Source of the DNA: Flavobacteriales bacterium
GTDB lineage: Bacteria > Bacteroidota > Bacteroidia > Flavobacteriales_E > Vicingaceae
Assembly (NCBI GenBank): GCA_029262875.1
Contig: JAJCYO010000075.1
Location: forward strand, 60,217-124,216
Length of the DNA stretch: 64,000 nt
Reading direction: 5' to 3'
Below the pieces are notes generated by a model. It was not told where the DNA came from, did no database searches, and saw nothing but the letters and a program-made list of their open reading frames with translations. Positions 17,220 to 25,727 of the stretch are shown here, one piece after another. A program made the translations under genes and the position numbers. The number at the start of each line of letters is the position of its first letter. The first letter of the stretch is position 1.

Positions 17220-18644
17220 ATGAAAGGAATTAGAATTATTGAAGCTGAAATTAACGGAGATACTTTCCCTATTTCACCATTAAGTATTGAAAATCGTGAA
17301 GAAAATTTTTATACCGTTGTTATCGGCAACAATGCAGCCGGAAAAAGTAGACTATTATTGAGTATGCTCAATAAGCTACGCCAAGTCAACAATTCACGAT
17401 TAAAATCTAAAAAAGAAAATGTCAATCTAAATCTGTTATTTAACGGAAAACGCTACGATATAGATGATAATAACTATGGGTTATTCATGGAGTTTAATGA
17501 GGATGTTAATCTTATTTCAATTTCAAACAGCCTCTTTGATAAATTTCCACATCAGCTTAAATCAGACAAAAATTATGCCTATATCGGTTCACGAATGACA
17601 GGTATTAGTACTCACAAAAGAGCCATTATAAATGATCTAATGGATATTTTTAGTGTCAATCTTAATGATAAAACATTCATAAAAAAGGCTCATCAATTAT
17701 TTAAATTTCTCAAAATCAACCCTATAATAAAGATTTCGTTAAGAGCTTCTTTTGCCTCAAGACAACAAAGGTTTGATGAATTATTAAATAATAATGAATC
17801 AGCACTTAGTTTAAAAAAATATTTGATTACCACTTCTAGAAGAGGTTTTTATCGTCAACAATCAAATGTATTAGAGGAATACGCATCTAACGATGTTTTC
17901 ATAAAAGGATTTCATCGTTATTTAAAAACACATTTAGCGAAATTTAAAAAACATTCTAAGGACGAAATTCAATACCATGAAATTCACTTAGACAATCCAA
18001 AAAAGAATAAAAATTTCATAAATGAATATGTTTATTTCTCACTTTTGAGAAGATTGAACATTCTAACTTATGATTACATTAAATTACAAAAGGGTGAGTT
18101 AAAATACGACATCCAAGAATCAAGTACTGGTGAAATTGGTCTTTTAATTACCTTTCTAAGAGCAATTCCAAAAATGAAAAATAATTCAATAATATTTATT
18201 GATGAACCTGAAATTAGTCTGCATCCTAGCTGGCAAATGAGATACATTGAGCTTTTAAGGAGTTTTTTAAAGGGTTATACTGGTTGTCATGTTCTTATTG
18301 CTACTCATTCACATTTTTTGTTATCTGACTTACAAGAAAATTGGAGTTCCGTTCTTGTTCTAAATAATGTCGATGGAAAAATTAATGCCGAGCTAAAAGA
18401 ACATACTCCGTTTGGATGGTCTCCAGAGGCTATTCTTTATGATGTTTTTGGCGTTATCAATGTTCGGAATCATTATTTTGAGAATGATTTAAGAAAAATG
18501 CTATCTATGATTTCTGATAGAACGGACAAAATTGGTGAAGTTCAAAAATATATTGAAAAATTTAGTCAATTTAAATATGCAGATGGTGATCCATTAAGCT
18601 TAATAATTAAAGAAGCGGAAGCCTATGTCAAAGAAAAAAAATAA
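17220..18644 (+). CDS. AAA/ABC-type ATPase, Septu PtuA-like
   Basis: A 474-residue ATPase with an SMC/ABC-like fold. It shows Walker A GNNAAGKS (36-43), a signature-like SSTGEIGLL (about 302), Walker B IIFIDEPEISLHPSWQ (about 324-339) and the H-loop ATHSHF (about 361). It starts 8 bp after hsdS. Its 3' end overlaps an HNH-nuclease gene by 20 bp, which is the gene pair of the Septu anti-phage system (PtuA ATPase plus PtuB HNH). In such systems the ATPase senses infection and gates the nuclease. The Septu name rests on architecture and motifs, not on a search; related ATPase/HNH pairs occur in retrons and other defence systems. Confidence 0.75.
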   Translation: MKGIRIIEAEINGDTFPISPLSIENREENFYTVVIGNNAAGKSRLLLSMLNKLRQVNNSRLKSKKENVNLNLLFNGKRYDIDDNNYGLFMEFNEDVNLISISNSLFDKFPHQLKSDKNYAYIGSRMTGISTHKRAIINDLMDIFSVNLNDKTFIKKAHQLFKFLKINPIIKISLRASFASRQQRFDELLNNNESALSLKKYLITTSRRGFYRQQSNVLEEYASNDVFIKGFHRYLKTHLAKFKKHSKDEIQYHEIHLDNPKKNKNFINEYVYFSLLRRLNILTYDYIKLQKGELKYDIQESSTGEIGLLITFLRAIPKMKNNSIIFIDEPEISLHPSWQMRYIELLRSFLKGYTGCHVLIATHSHFLLSDLQENWSSVLVLNNVDGKINAELKEHTPFGWSPEAILYDVFGVINVRNHYFENDLRKMLSMISDRTDKIGEVQKYIEKFSQFKYADGDPLSLIIKEAEAYVKEKK

Positions 18645-19296
18645 ACTCCCTTTTTTATTTCAAAGCCTAAAAGGAAAAAAAATAAAATATTCTAAAGCCG
18701 AAGAATTAGTTATTAATGGTCTAAAACCACTAATAGGTGGAGAATGGGAGGGTAAAATAAAAAAGGTTAGTTCTGTGTTAAGAAAGGATAGAGATGATCT
18801 AAGATTTAACTTAAAAGAAAAACTAATTAAAATTCAGGGAGAGTACTGTATCTACTGCGGTTTGCACAAAGATCACTGTGGCGTTTTAGAACGAGAACAT
18901 ATAGCTCCAAAAGGATCCAAGCTTTATCCTGAATTCGTTTTTGAAGAAGAAAATCTATGTTTAGCTTGCCATGAATGTAATTTCTATTTAAAAGGAGAAG
19001 AAGATACTATATCTAAATATTCTAAAAATTACAGGAGCAACAAATTCACAATTGTTCACCCATATCTTAATGACTTTTTCTCTCACATTGAATTTGCAGT
19101 TAAAGATGGTAAAGCCATAATTCGAAAAAAACCATGGTCAAGAAAAGGAAAAAAAACGATAAGCCTGTTTGAATTAGACAGTACTGAAAACACTACCAAG
19201 AGAAGTGGGCTACTGATTGCTAATGAATGGATATTTAAGGATAAGTATGACAAAATGTTCGAAAAAGCATTAAACGAAAAATACTTAAAGACCTAA
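18625..19296 (+). CDS. HNH endonuclease, Septu PtuB-like
   Basis: A 223-residue protein with a central HNH domain held by zinc knuckles: C75-x2-C78 (EYCIYCG), the catalytic stretch REHIAPKG (His92) and C115-x2-C118-N119 (CHECN). Residues 1-70 are basic; the C-terminal half (from about 130) has strands and charged helices of no known family. It begins inside the last codons of the ATPase gene, a 20-bp overlap that implies coupled production of a toxic nuclease and its controller. It probably cuts DNA or RNA on phage infection. 'YxxYCG...EHIxPK' with a late CxECN is the PtuB style. Confidence 0.78.
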   Translation: MSKKKNKLPFLFQSLKGKKIKYSKAEELVINGLKPLIGGEWEGKIKKVSSVLRKDRDDLRFNLKEKLIKIQGEYCIYCGLHKDHCGVLEREHIAPKGSKLYPEFVFEEENLCLACHECNFYLKGEEDTISKYSKNYRSNKFTIVHPYLNDFFSHIEFAVKDGKAIIRKKPWSRKGKKTISLFELDSTENTTKRSGLLIANEWIFKDKYDKMFEKALNEKYLKT

Positions 19297-19341
19297 ATAA
19301 TAATTAAGTTTAGAATTAGATGTTTAATACAAACTTTTATC

Positions 19342-21318
19342 ATGTCAGAAAAGAAAAAATTATATGAATCGTATTGGAAGCAATTTCTTACTCCTATAAA
19401 AAAGTATCTCAACCAGCCATTTCCTAACTCTTTTGAAGTTTTAACAAGTCAGAAAGAATTATTAGCATGTGGACAAAGAAGTTCCGAAAATTTCAGTTTT
19501 GTAATTAATACTAACAATTCGAAAATTCTAAATAAGTTATCTGGCTCTGCTCCAGCTCGTGATTTCCGAAAAGTAATTGTAGAAAACAGAGATGTACAAA
19601 GGATGCTTTATGGTCGCAAAATAGATTTCAAACATTCCAGTAAAAATGTATTAACGATAATAGATCATGGAGTTAATTATTCGAATGAAGAGCACCCTAA
19701 ATCACCTGGAGAGTTAACACGAATTTGCAATACTGTTAATGAATTGCTAATTAAGATAGACGGACCTATAGCATTATTTCAAAAAGAGAGAAGTTCAAAA
19801 CAGCATAGGCAACAAATGCGTAGTTCAATGTTTGATTCTCAAACCATTTTTGAAAAAGAACATTATGCATTTCACTATGGGGGAAGAAACGAATTACAAT
19901 TTAATATTGGCATGGATGAATACGGTGGTCGTTCTGTTTTTCGTTACGGAATAGCCTTTTCTTTAGCTAAGAACAGGTCCACTTTAAGTATTGACCACTT
20001 CTATTCATTGATTGACAGGTTTAATGAATTCATTGAAATGCATGCTCAATATTTTAACCATTGTAAAATGTGGATGTGGACTAATGAGGGAAGGACAGCA
20101 GAATATTCGCCTAGAAAAATACAAGCCAATCATATTGAGAAAAGGCCATTTATTTTCATTGGGCAACGAATTAATAAGCATCTGGATGAAATTGATTTTC
20201 AAGACATAAAACAAATCGTTAACGAGTTTAATTATTTATACAGTGTTTATGATTATATTCAGTTAAATAATAAGAAACCTGTCCTACCAAAATTGGCCAA
20301 AATATGTTGGAACGATAAAGAATGGAAAGAACCTTCAGGTCTTGCTGGAAAAAGTAAATCCAAAAATTCATACGAGAGAAAAAATGGTTTTGGTCATGAA
20401 GAATGGTTGTTTGATTATTCAAAACAATATGGCAACTATCAATATGGAGGGTTACAACCCATTAATAAAACCAACGGTAAATATGCAGGTCAGTTTTTCG
20501 ATATTATGTTGTATACAGTCAACAGTGATACCAAAAAGAGATATTGGGTATCGCTTATAAAGAATGTTGAAGTACTTACTAAAAAACAGATTGAAAATGC
20601 CGTTTCTCATTATGCTAAAAAAGGTTATTTAGTAGAAATGAGGAAACAGGTGAAAATACAGAAAGGAAAAACTAAAGCATTTAATAGAGATATAGATTAC
20701 TTAATTAACATTCGGTTTAAGCCTGAGAATGTAACTACTTTTGGTGATGAATTAAAGGAGTTTGATGAAAATGAAAAGATCGACCACACAAGATATACAC
20801 TTTTATATCAACGCCCTATTCCAGAATTACTAAATCCTACAACTCAATTTGAGGAAGGATTAATTTTAGATGATAAAAGAAAGCCAGGAACAAGTGGAAA
20901 AGGCAGAAATCAGACTGCCAAATTTATACCAAATAAAGAGCGCCATGAGAAAATTCAGAAAGGACTCATAACTTGGTTAAAAAAGAAACAGGATGGCAAA
21001 GTATATGCGGAACCAACACAAAAAGCTGCTGGAACACGGATTGACGTGTTTTATGAAAAAGATAATGGGGTAAAGGTATTTTATGAAGTAAAAAGTTATG
21101 ACAATGTTCGACACTCTATAAGGGTAGCATTAGGACAGTTATTAGAGTATGCATATTATCCTACCCAACAACTTGCAGATGAAATTGTAGTGGTTACACA
21201 TAAAGAACCGACTCCGTTGGATATCAAATACATTACACATCTAAACAAAATATTTCCAACTATTAAGTTGAGCTATATGCAATACCATTTAGACTCGAAT
21301 CAGATTACTGAATATTGA
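19342..21318 (+). CDS. Unrecognised island protein with C-terminal PD-(D/E)XK nuclease domain
   Basis: A 658-residue protein 45 bp after the HNH gene on the same strand. The N-terminal ~290 residues match no family I know; they contain aromatic-rich segments such as FHYGGRNELQFNIGMDEYGG and MWMWTNEGRTAEYS. A middle domain (about 335-490) has GFGHEEWLFD (from about 349) and YGGLQPINK, a pattern recalling SRA/EVE-like modified-base readers, but this is only a resemblance. The last ~130 residues form a nuclease core: GTRIDVFYE (Asp568), VFYEVKSY (Glu582, Lys584), then a helix with ALGQLLEYAYYP. Together these suggest a modification-dependent or guard nuclease. No signal peptide or membrane segment is seen. 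Confidence 0.6.
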   Translation: MSEKKKLYESYWKQFLTPIKKYLNQPFPNSFEVLTSQKELLACGQRSSENFSFVINTNNSKILNKLSGSAPARDFRKVIVENRDVQRMLYGRKIDFKHSSKNVLTIIDHGVNYSNEEHPKSPGELTRICNTVNELLIKIDGPIALFQKERSSKQHRQQMRSSMFDSQTIFEKEHYAFHYGGRNELQFNIGMDEYGGRSVFRYGIAFSLAKNRSTLSIDHFYSLIDRFNEFIEMHAQYFNHCKMWMWTNEGRTAEYSPRKIQANHIEKRPFIFIGQRINKHLDEIDFQDIKQIVNEFNYLYSVYDYIQLNNKKPVLPKLAKICWNDKEWKEPSGLAGKSKSKNSYERKNGFGHEEWLFDYSKQYGNYQYGGLQPINKTNGKYAGQFFDIMLYTVNSDTKKRYWVSLIKNVEVLTKKQIENAVSHYAKKGYLVEMRKQVKIQKGKTKAFNRDIDYLINIRFKPENVTTFGDELKEFDENEKIDHTRYTLLYQRPIPELLNPTTQFEEGLILDDKRKPGTSGKGRNQTAKFIPNKERHEKIQKGLITWLKKKQDGKVYAEPTQKAAGTRIDVFYEKDNGVKVFYEVKSYDNVRHSIRVALGQLLEYAYYPTQQLADEIVVVTHKEPTPLDIKYITHLNKIFPTIKLSYMQYHLDSNQITEY

Positions 21319-21361
21319 ATATGACACAAATTAATAAAAATAAATTCTGGAATTTTAACTA

Positions 21362-22381
21362 TTAAATATCCTTTTGATTAAACTTCTTATTCTTTTCATT
21401 TTGCTCTTGTTCAATGAGTAAGATACTTTTTCTGTAAAAATTGGCGTTGTCCTCAAAACCGATTTGTTGCCAAAAGTTAGCCAGATTATTAAAACGATAG
21501 AGCTCATCCGTTTCTAAATTCCAGCAAACCTTAAACAAATCTTTGGGACACAGGTATTGTGGTTTAAAATCGCTTTCTTCTAAATGGTTACTGCCATTCA
21601 TCACGCACTCGTACTCCACACAATGCTTGATGCTAAACATGTGCCCCAATTCGTGGGCGGCTACTTTTAAGGTTCTGGAGAGGCATTGGTTGTAAGCATC
21701 TCTACTGAAATTAGGATCGCCAAAGCGTGCAATAGAGTATACGCCTACTCTATTTTTTAAGCTGCCCAAGCCAAATACAAAATTGTAATCCTCACTTGGG
21801 TAAATGTCCAAATTGGTAAAGGCCATGTAAGCTGCTGCATCTTTTGGCAATGCTGGTTTGAGTACCTCGTTTAAGATGTAGCGGGCATTGAGTTGATGGT
21901 AACCTTGATGATCGCGTTGTTGGTCCATTGGCATAATGCTAACTGGGATGGGATCTAAAATTTCTACATGGATGTTGTAAAAGCTGCGCAAGTAATCTGC
22001 TGTTAAAATGAGAATGGCTTTTTCCGTGGCATCAAATTCTCCCAGACTTTGGATGTACACTTTAAAGCGTTCTGGTGTTTTCCCTACTGGTTTTATTTTG
22101 ACGTATTGCGCCATGGTTTGCCCAGCTTCATCGTGGCTGTACAACCAATCTCCTGGAACGGGGTTACTCTTTATTTGGTGCAAGGAATCTAAGGAGCTTT
22201 CTAAAAAATTAAGGTAGTTCTTAAACTGTTGCGTTTCAATCTCCGCTTTGCTTGGTGGCAGGATGTCTTCCAAACCTTTATTACTGTAAACGTAATGCCC
22301 AACAGCACCAATGGCTATCCCTATAAAAAGAATAGCCATGGCTTTTAATCTACCTTTGAATTTACTGCTTTTGATAGGCAT
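21362..22381 (-). CDS. Archaemetzincin-family zinc metalloprotease, membrane-anchored
   Basis: A 339-residue protein. Residues 13-31 form one N-terminal membrane anchor or uncleaved signal. The metalloprotease core carries the archaemetzincin signature HELGHMFSIKHC (243-254), in which three His bind zinc and Glu244 is catalytic, followed by MNGSNHLEESD (261-271) and LCPKDLFKVCW with further conserved cysteines. The substrate is unknown; family members are thought to be narrow-specificity aminopeptidases. The N-terminal extension is longer than in archaeal enzymes of about 180 residues. It is convergent with the defence island and marks the right edge of that block. Confidence 0.88.
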   Translation of the reverse strand: MPIKSSKFKGRLKAMAILFIGIAIGAVGHYVYSNKGLEDILPPSKAEIETQQFKNYLNFLESSLDSLHQIKSNPVPGDWLYSHDEAGQTMAQYVKIKPVGKTPERFKVYIQSLGEFDATEKAILILTADYLRSFYNIHVEILDPIPVSIMPMDQQRDHQGYHQLNARYILNEVLKPALPKDAAAYMAFTNLDIYPSEDYNFVFGLGSLKNRVGVYSIARFGDPNFSRDAYNQCLSRTLKVAAHELGHMFSIKHCVEYECVMNGSNHLEESDFKPQYLCPKDLFKVCWNLETDELYRFNNLANFWQQIGFEDNANFYRKSILLIEQEQNEKNKKFNQKDI

Positions 22382-22508
22382 TGTTGTTTTTTACGTAACG
22401 CAGACATTTAAGTTGTACTATAATTAACCTTTTTGTTTTTATTTAATTGCCCCAAGATGGACCTAATCACTACAAAATCTGTGTGTATATTTTAACAATC
22501 ACCGCTAA

Positions 22509-22532
22509 TATCGTGTATCGCGATACACGATA
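22509..22532 (+). promoter_or_regulatory. 24-bp perfect palindrome, probable operator 1
   Basis: The left half TATCGTGTATCG is followed directly by its exact reverse complement. It lies 78 bp upstream of the regulator gene at 22610. The core TATCGCGATA is shared with the second palindrome. Confidence 0.8.
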
Positions 22533-22573
22533 AATTTTCATAAAATATTGTGTGTTAGGAATTAAAATCATAA

Positions 22574-22597
22574 TATTGCGTATCGCGATATGCAATA
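22574..22597 (+). promoter_or_regulatory. 24-bp near-perfect palindrome, probable operator 2
   Basis: The left half is TATTGCGTATCG; the right half matches its reverse complement except for one base pair. Its centre is 65 bp from that of operator 1 (about six helical turns). It ends 12 bp before the ATG at 22610, so a bound protein would block transcription or translation of the pair. Confidence 0.8.
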
Positions 22598-22609
22598 AAC
22601 GAATTTATT

Positions 22610-23158
22610 ATGAAAGCACAAACAATTAGCATGAAACCACAAGACATCTTACTCCTACTTAAAATTATAAGCATGGAGGATGAAAACTGGAACCAAAAAC
22701 CTACTGCTGAAGCGCTCAACATGAGCCAGTCGGAAGTGAGCGAATCTGTTGCTCGCTCTAAATATGCAGGCTTGTTGGGCCCTAAAGGAAAAAAAGTAAT
22801 GCGTTTAGCTTTGATGGATTTTTTAGAAAAGGGAATTCGATATGTCTTTCCGCAACACCCCGGTGCTGTAGTTCGAGGAATGCCTACTTCACATTCTGCC
22901 CCACCTCTTAATCAAGAAATACAGAGTACTGAACATTATGTGTGGCCATCTGGAAAAGGTAGTGTTCGTGGGCATGGTATTGCCCCTATCTACCCATCGG
23001 TAGTAGAAGCCGCATTAAATGACACTAAACTATATGAATTGTTAGCTTTGGTAGATGCACTAAGAGTCGGAAGAGCAAGAGAACGCGCAATAGCAACCAA
23101 AGAATTAAGAAAGAGGATAATAGGATCTAATGAAAACTCTATTGATTACAATTTTTGA
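22610..23158 (+). CDS. Helix-turn-helix regulator, probable antitoxin
   Basis: A 182-residue soluble protein. Residues about 10-60 look like a winged helix: ILLLLKIISMEDENW, then AEALNMSQSEVSESVARSKYAGLL as the helix-turn-helix. The middle (RYVFPQHPGAVVRGMPTSHSAPPL) and the end (LVDALRVGRARERAIATKELRKRI) match no named family I can recall. It lies 17 bp upstream of a nucleotidyltransferase gene and behind two strong palindromes, the layout of a self-repressing antitoxin-type regulator. ATG 22610 was kept; ATG 22631 is also possible. It is read as an antitoxin by context only. Confidence 0.65.
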   Translation: MKAQTISMKPQDILLLLKIISMEDENWNQKPTAEALNMSQSEVSESVARSKYAGLLGPKGKKVMRLALMDFLEKGIRYVFPQHPGAVVRGMPTSHSAPPLNQEIQSTEHYVWPSGKGSVRGHGIAPIYPSVVEAALNDTKLYELLALVDALRVGRARERAIATKELRKRIIGSNENSIDYNF

Positions 23159-23175
23159 TAATATCTTAGAATTAG

Positions 23176-23874
23176 ATGGAAAACAAAACAATAAATATTG
23201 CAGTAGTAGCACAAGTAGCTGAAGCATTGAAAGAATTAAAAGAAAAAATGGTTTTTGTAGGTGGTGCTGTGGTAAGCTTATATACGGATGATGCTGCTGC
23301 TGATGAAATAAGGCCCACAGGAGATATTGACATGACCATTAACCTGATGAATTTTAACAATTGGAACGAAACTCAGGAACAGTTAGCCCTATTGGGGTTT
23401 TATCCTGATCCGATGGGTAACTCAATATGTCGCTATAAATACGAAGATATTCCTATTGACATTATGCCTGCAGAGGATGGACCATTAGGACCTGCTAATA
23501 AGTGGTATAAATGGGGATTTGATAACCTTCAAACTGTAAAAGTAAAAGAGGAGGAAATACAAATACTTCCAGCTCCTTGTTTTTTAGCTACCAAATTTGC
23601 TGCATTTAGCAATAGAGGTAAAGATTACCGTACCAGCCACGATATAGAAGATATTATTTATGTGTTGGATAATAGGATTAACATCGTACAAGAAATTGAG
23701 GTAACCCATACTATTATTAGAGATTTTCTGCAAGAAGAATTAAATAAAATAAAGAGCATTGGTATTTTGGATGAAGTTTTGATAGCTCATATTCATCCCT
23801 TAATGATAAGTGAAAGGTTACCAATAGTGCAGGAAAAAATAACCCGAATTTTAGCTTTTATCAAATTGCCCTAA
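23176..23874 (+). CDS. Nucleotidyltransferase, AbiEii/MNT-like (probable toxin)
   Basis: A 232-residue protein of the DNA polymerase beta-like nucleotidyltransferase fold. Residues 27-55 contain FVGGAVVSLYTDD and then RPTGDIDMTI, which supplies the two catalytic aspartates. A third strand carries IPIDIMPAEDG, and a C-terminal helical part holds FLATKFAAFSNRGKDY and SHDIEDII, a pattern seen in AbiEii-like proteins. Such enzymes add nucleotides to tRNA or proteins and act as toxins or regulators in defence and toxin-antitoxin modules. Downstream of the HTH gene by 17 bp, it completes a two-gene unit. Its 3' end overlaps the convergent OmpA-domain gene by 24 bp. Confidence 0.8.
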   Translation: MENKTINIAVVAQVAEALKELKEKMVFVGGAVVSLYTDDAAADEIRPTGDIDMTINLMNFNNWNETQEQLALLGFYPDPMGNSICRYKYEDIPIDIMPAEDGPLGPANKWYKWGFDNLQTVKVKEEEIQILPAPCFLATKFAAFSNRGKDYRTSHDIEDIIYVLDNRINIVQEIEVTHTIIRDFLQEELNKIKSIGILDEVLIAHIHPLMISERLPIVQEKITRILAFIKLP

Positions 23875-25593
23875 AATGGCTTTGATCTCTGCAAAAGAGG
23901 TCAGTTCGTATTTCAGTTTGTATTTTTTTGCTCCATCAATAACTTGATAGCACAACATCGGTTTTCCTTTTTCTACTTTGTAAGCAAAAATAACAGCTGG
24001 TTCTTTTTTAGGGAAATTTTGTTGGGTATAGGTCCTGTCGTTTTCATCTGGACTCATGGACAACATGCTGTTAATGTTATTGAACATGATGAGCACTCGC
24101 TCATCACCTACCTTTTCGGTAGTCATCACAATGGTTTGTTTCTCCTTTTGCGACATGTGGTAAAAACGATCTACATTGATCCAACTGAGCTCATTAAAAG
24201 CAAATACATAATTGTTCATGTCGTTTTTTGTGGTTACCCCCAACTTGTCCAAATCGTCACCACGTTGCGCCATAAAGTTCTTGTGGTTTTCCTTCCATTC
24301 TGCCACAGCCGCCTTGTAATCGGCTAAATTCTTTTGGTAGCAAGCTTCGTAGGCTTTTTGTGCTTCCTGGTATTCTGATGTTTTTTTGAATTCATCTTGT
24401 TGCGTGAGTTGCTTCTTGTGCCATTTTTTCATCTCTCGCTCATATTGTTTCATTTCGGTATTGTACACCTCCATTTTGGCTTGATAGATTTTCAGTTTTC
24501 GATCGTAACTCTCCGTTCGCTTGTCGTAATACACCACCGCTTTTTCATAAGAATTGTCTTGTCGTTTACGCAATTTCTTCTTGTTGATTTTGTACCAAGG
24601 GATAGGACGTTTGTAACTCTCTACTCTTGGTGCATAAGGCACCTTCGCTACCTTAGGAGCTACAGGGTGTTCTGGTTTACCTGATTTATCCAATTTAAAT
24701 TTAGGCAAGCTCACTGCATTCTTTTTCATTTGAGGAAACTTTCGGTTTCGGTACACCACTTTTTTTGTAATGGGCTGATTTCTGGCTTGCCAATTGCTCC
24801 CTTCTGTAGAAGCAAAAACTTCCATATCATCTTGCCTGTTTTCTGTAGGAATGGCAATGGTCATTGGATTGTCTTTATCTGCTACAACTGGTTTTCCACT
24901 CACTGTTTTGGCAGCAATCTTAATCATCCCACCACTCTCCAACAACTGGTTGGAACTCTTGGTTAATAACCCGGAAGCAATGTAATCCTGGTAACTCAAG
25001 GACTCCGTTAACTCAAAACGAATTTCTTCAGTACAAGGTGAGCCGTCATTATAAGTAAAGGTGTTGGGTTTAATCAACACCCTTACTCCTTTGCTACCTT
25101 TCACGATGGCCTCCTTATCTGGTTGAAGAATGTGGTAACTGGTCTTTTTAGGACTCAGTGCTTCTTCTAATTCTTTAATGTTGTCAAATTGATAGGTGGT
25201 AATGGTCACCTCTACCCTTCTGTTAACCGTCATGTTTTCATCATTCACATTGGGTTTTTCTGGATCGAGTTCGCCTTTAAATTGAAATGAAATGAGTTTT
25301 TCATCAATGCCATTTTTCATGAGGAATTGTTTTACCTCCTCGGCACGGTTGTAGGATAAGTTTTTGTTGTAGGCAATGTTTCCTCTACTATCGGTGTGTC
25401 CTTCTATGGTCACCTCGTAATCGAGCTTGGTGTGGTTATTCTTGAGAAATTCCTTTAACTCTTTAACTGCCTTGTTGGTTAAGTCGTGTTTTGCTGTGTT
25501 AAAAAGTACTGTGGTTTTTTTGGTGGTTGTTGATGCTTGCACTGCTAAGCTAAAGCATAGGGCTACAACCAATAGTATCATTAGTTTTTTCAT
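23851..25593 (-). CDS. Exported OmpA-domain protein with long coiled coil
   Basis: A 580-residue exported protein. A signal peptide (1-20, ending AVQA) is followed by an OmpA-like peptidoglycan-binding domain (about 28-133) with VTIEGHTDSRGNIAYNKNLS and NRRVEVTI. A beta-rich region (about 150-270: VLIKPNTFTYNDG, LESGGMIKI) resembles ZU5-type domains. A Lys/Tyr/Glu-rich coiled coil (about 320-430) precedes the C-terminal domain. It probably links the cell wall to envelope partners. In most OmpA proteins the peptidoglycan domain is C-terminal; here it comes first. The last 24 bp overlap the nucleotidyltransferase gene on the other strand. Confidence 0.82.
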   Translation of the reverse strand: MKKLMILLVVALCFSLAVQASTTTKKTTVLFNTAKHDLTNKAVKELKEFLKNNHTKLDYEVTIEGHTDSRGNIAYNKNLSYNRAEEVKQFLMKNGIDEKLISFQFKGELDPEKPNVNDENMTVNRRVEVTITTYQFDNIKELEEALSPKKTSYHILQPDKEAIVKGSKGVRVLIKPNTFTYNDGSPCTEEIRFELTESLSYQDYIASGLLTKSSNQLLESGGMIKIAAKTVSGKPVVADKDNPMTIAIPTENRQDDMEVFASTEGSNWQARNQPITKKVVYRNRKFPQMKKNAVSLPKFKLDKSGKPEHPVAPKVAKVPYAPRVESYKRPIPWYKINKKKLRKRQDNSYEKAVVYYDKRTESYDRKLKIYQAKMEVYNTEMKQYEREMKKWHKKQLTQQDEFKKTSEYQEAQKAYEACYQKNLADYKAAVAEWKENHKNFMAQRGDDLDKLGVTTKNDMNNYVFAFNELSWINVDRFYHMSQKEKQTIVMTTEKVGDERVLIMFNNINSMLSMSPDENDRTYTQQNFPKKEPAVIFAYKVEKGKPMLCYQVIDGAKKYKLKYELTSFAEIKAILGQFDKS

Positions 25594-25727
25594 AGCGATA
25601 GGTATTTAAGGATTTATAAGAACTTAGTTAAAGAACAGTAAAAAGTATTTTTTTATTGTTCGATGCTACTCTTATAATTCAAAAAGCCAGAAAAGATACA
25701 GCAATGAGTAGGAAATTATTGCGTTGA

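Noticed and set aside
17220..19296. Calling the ATPase/HNH pair a retron-associated or PARIS effector
   Set aside because: No reverse transcriptase or msr/msd-like region lies nearby, and the nuclease is HNH rather than TOPRIM. Septu-like is the best fit, but without a search it remains a likeness.
24397..24966. Plus-strand frames rich in Phe, His and Leu inside the OmpA-domain gene
   Set aside because: They are mirror-frame artefacts of a Lys/Glu/Tyr-rich coiled coil on the minus strand.
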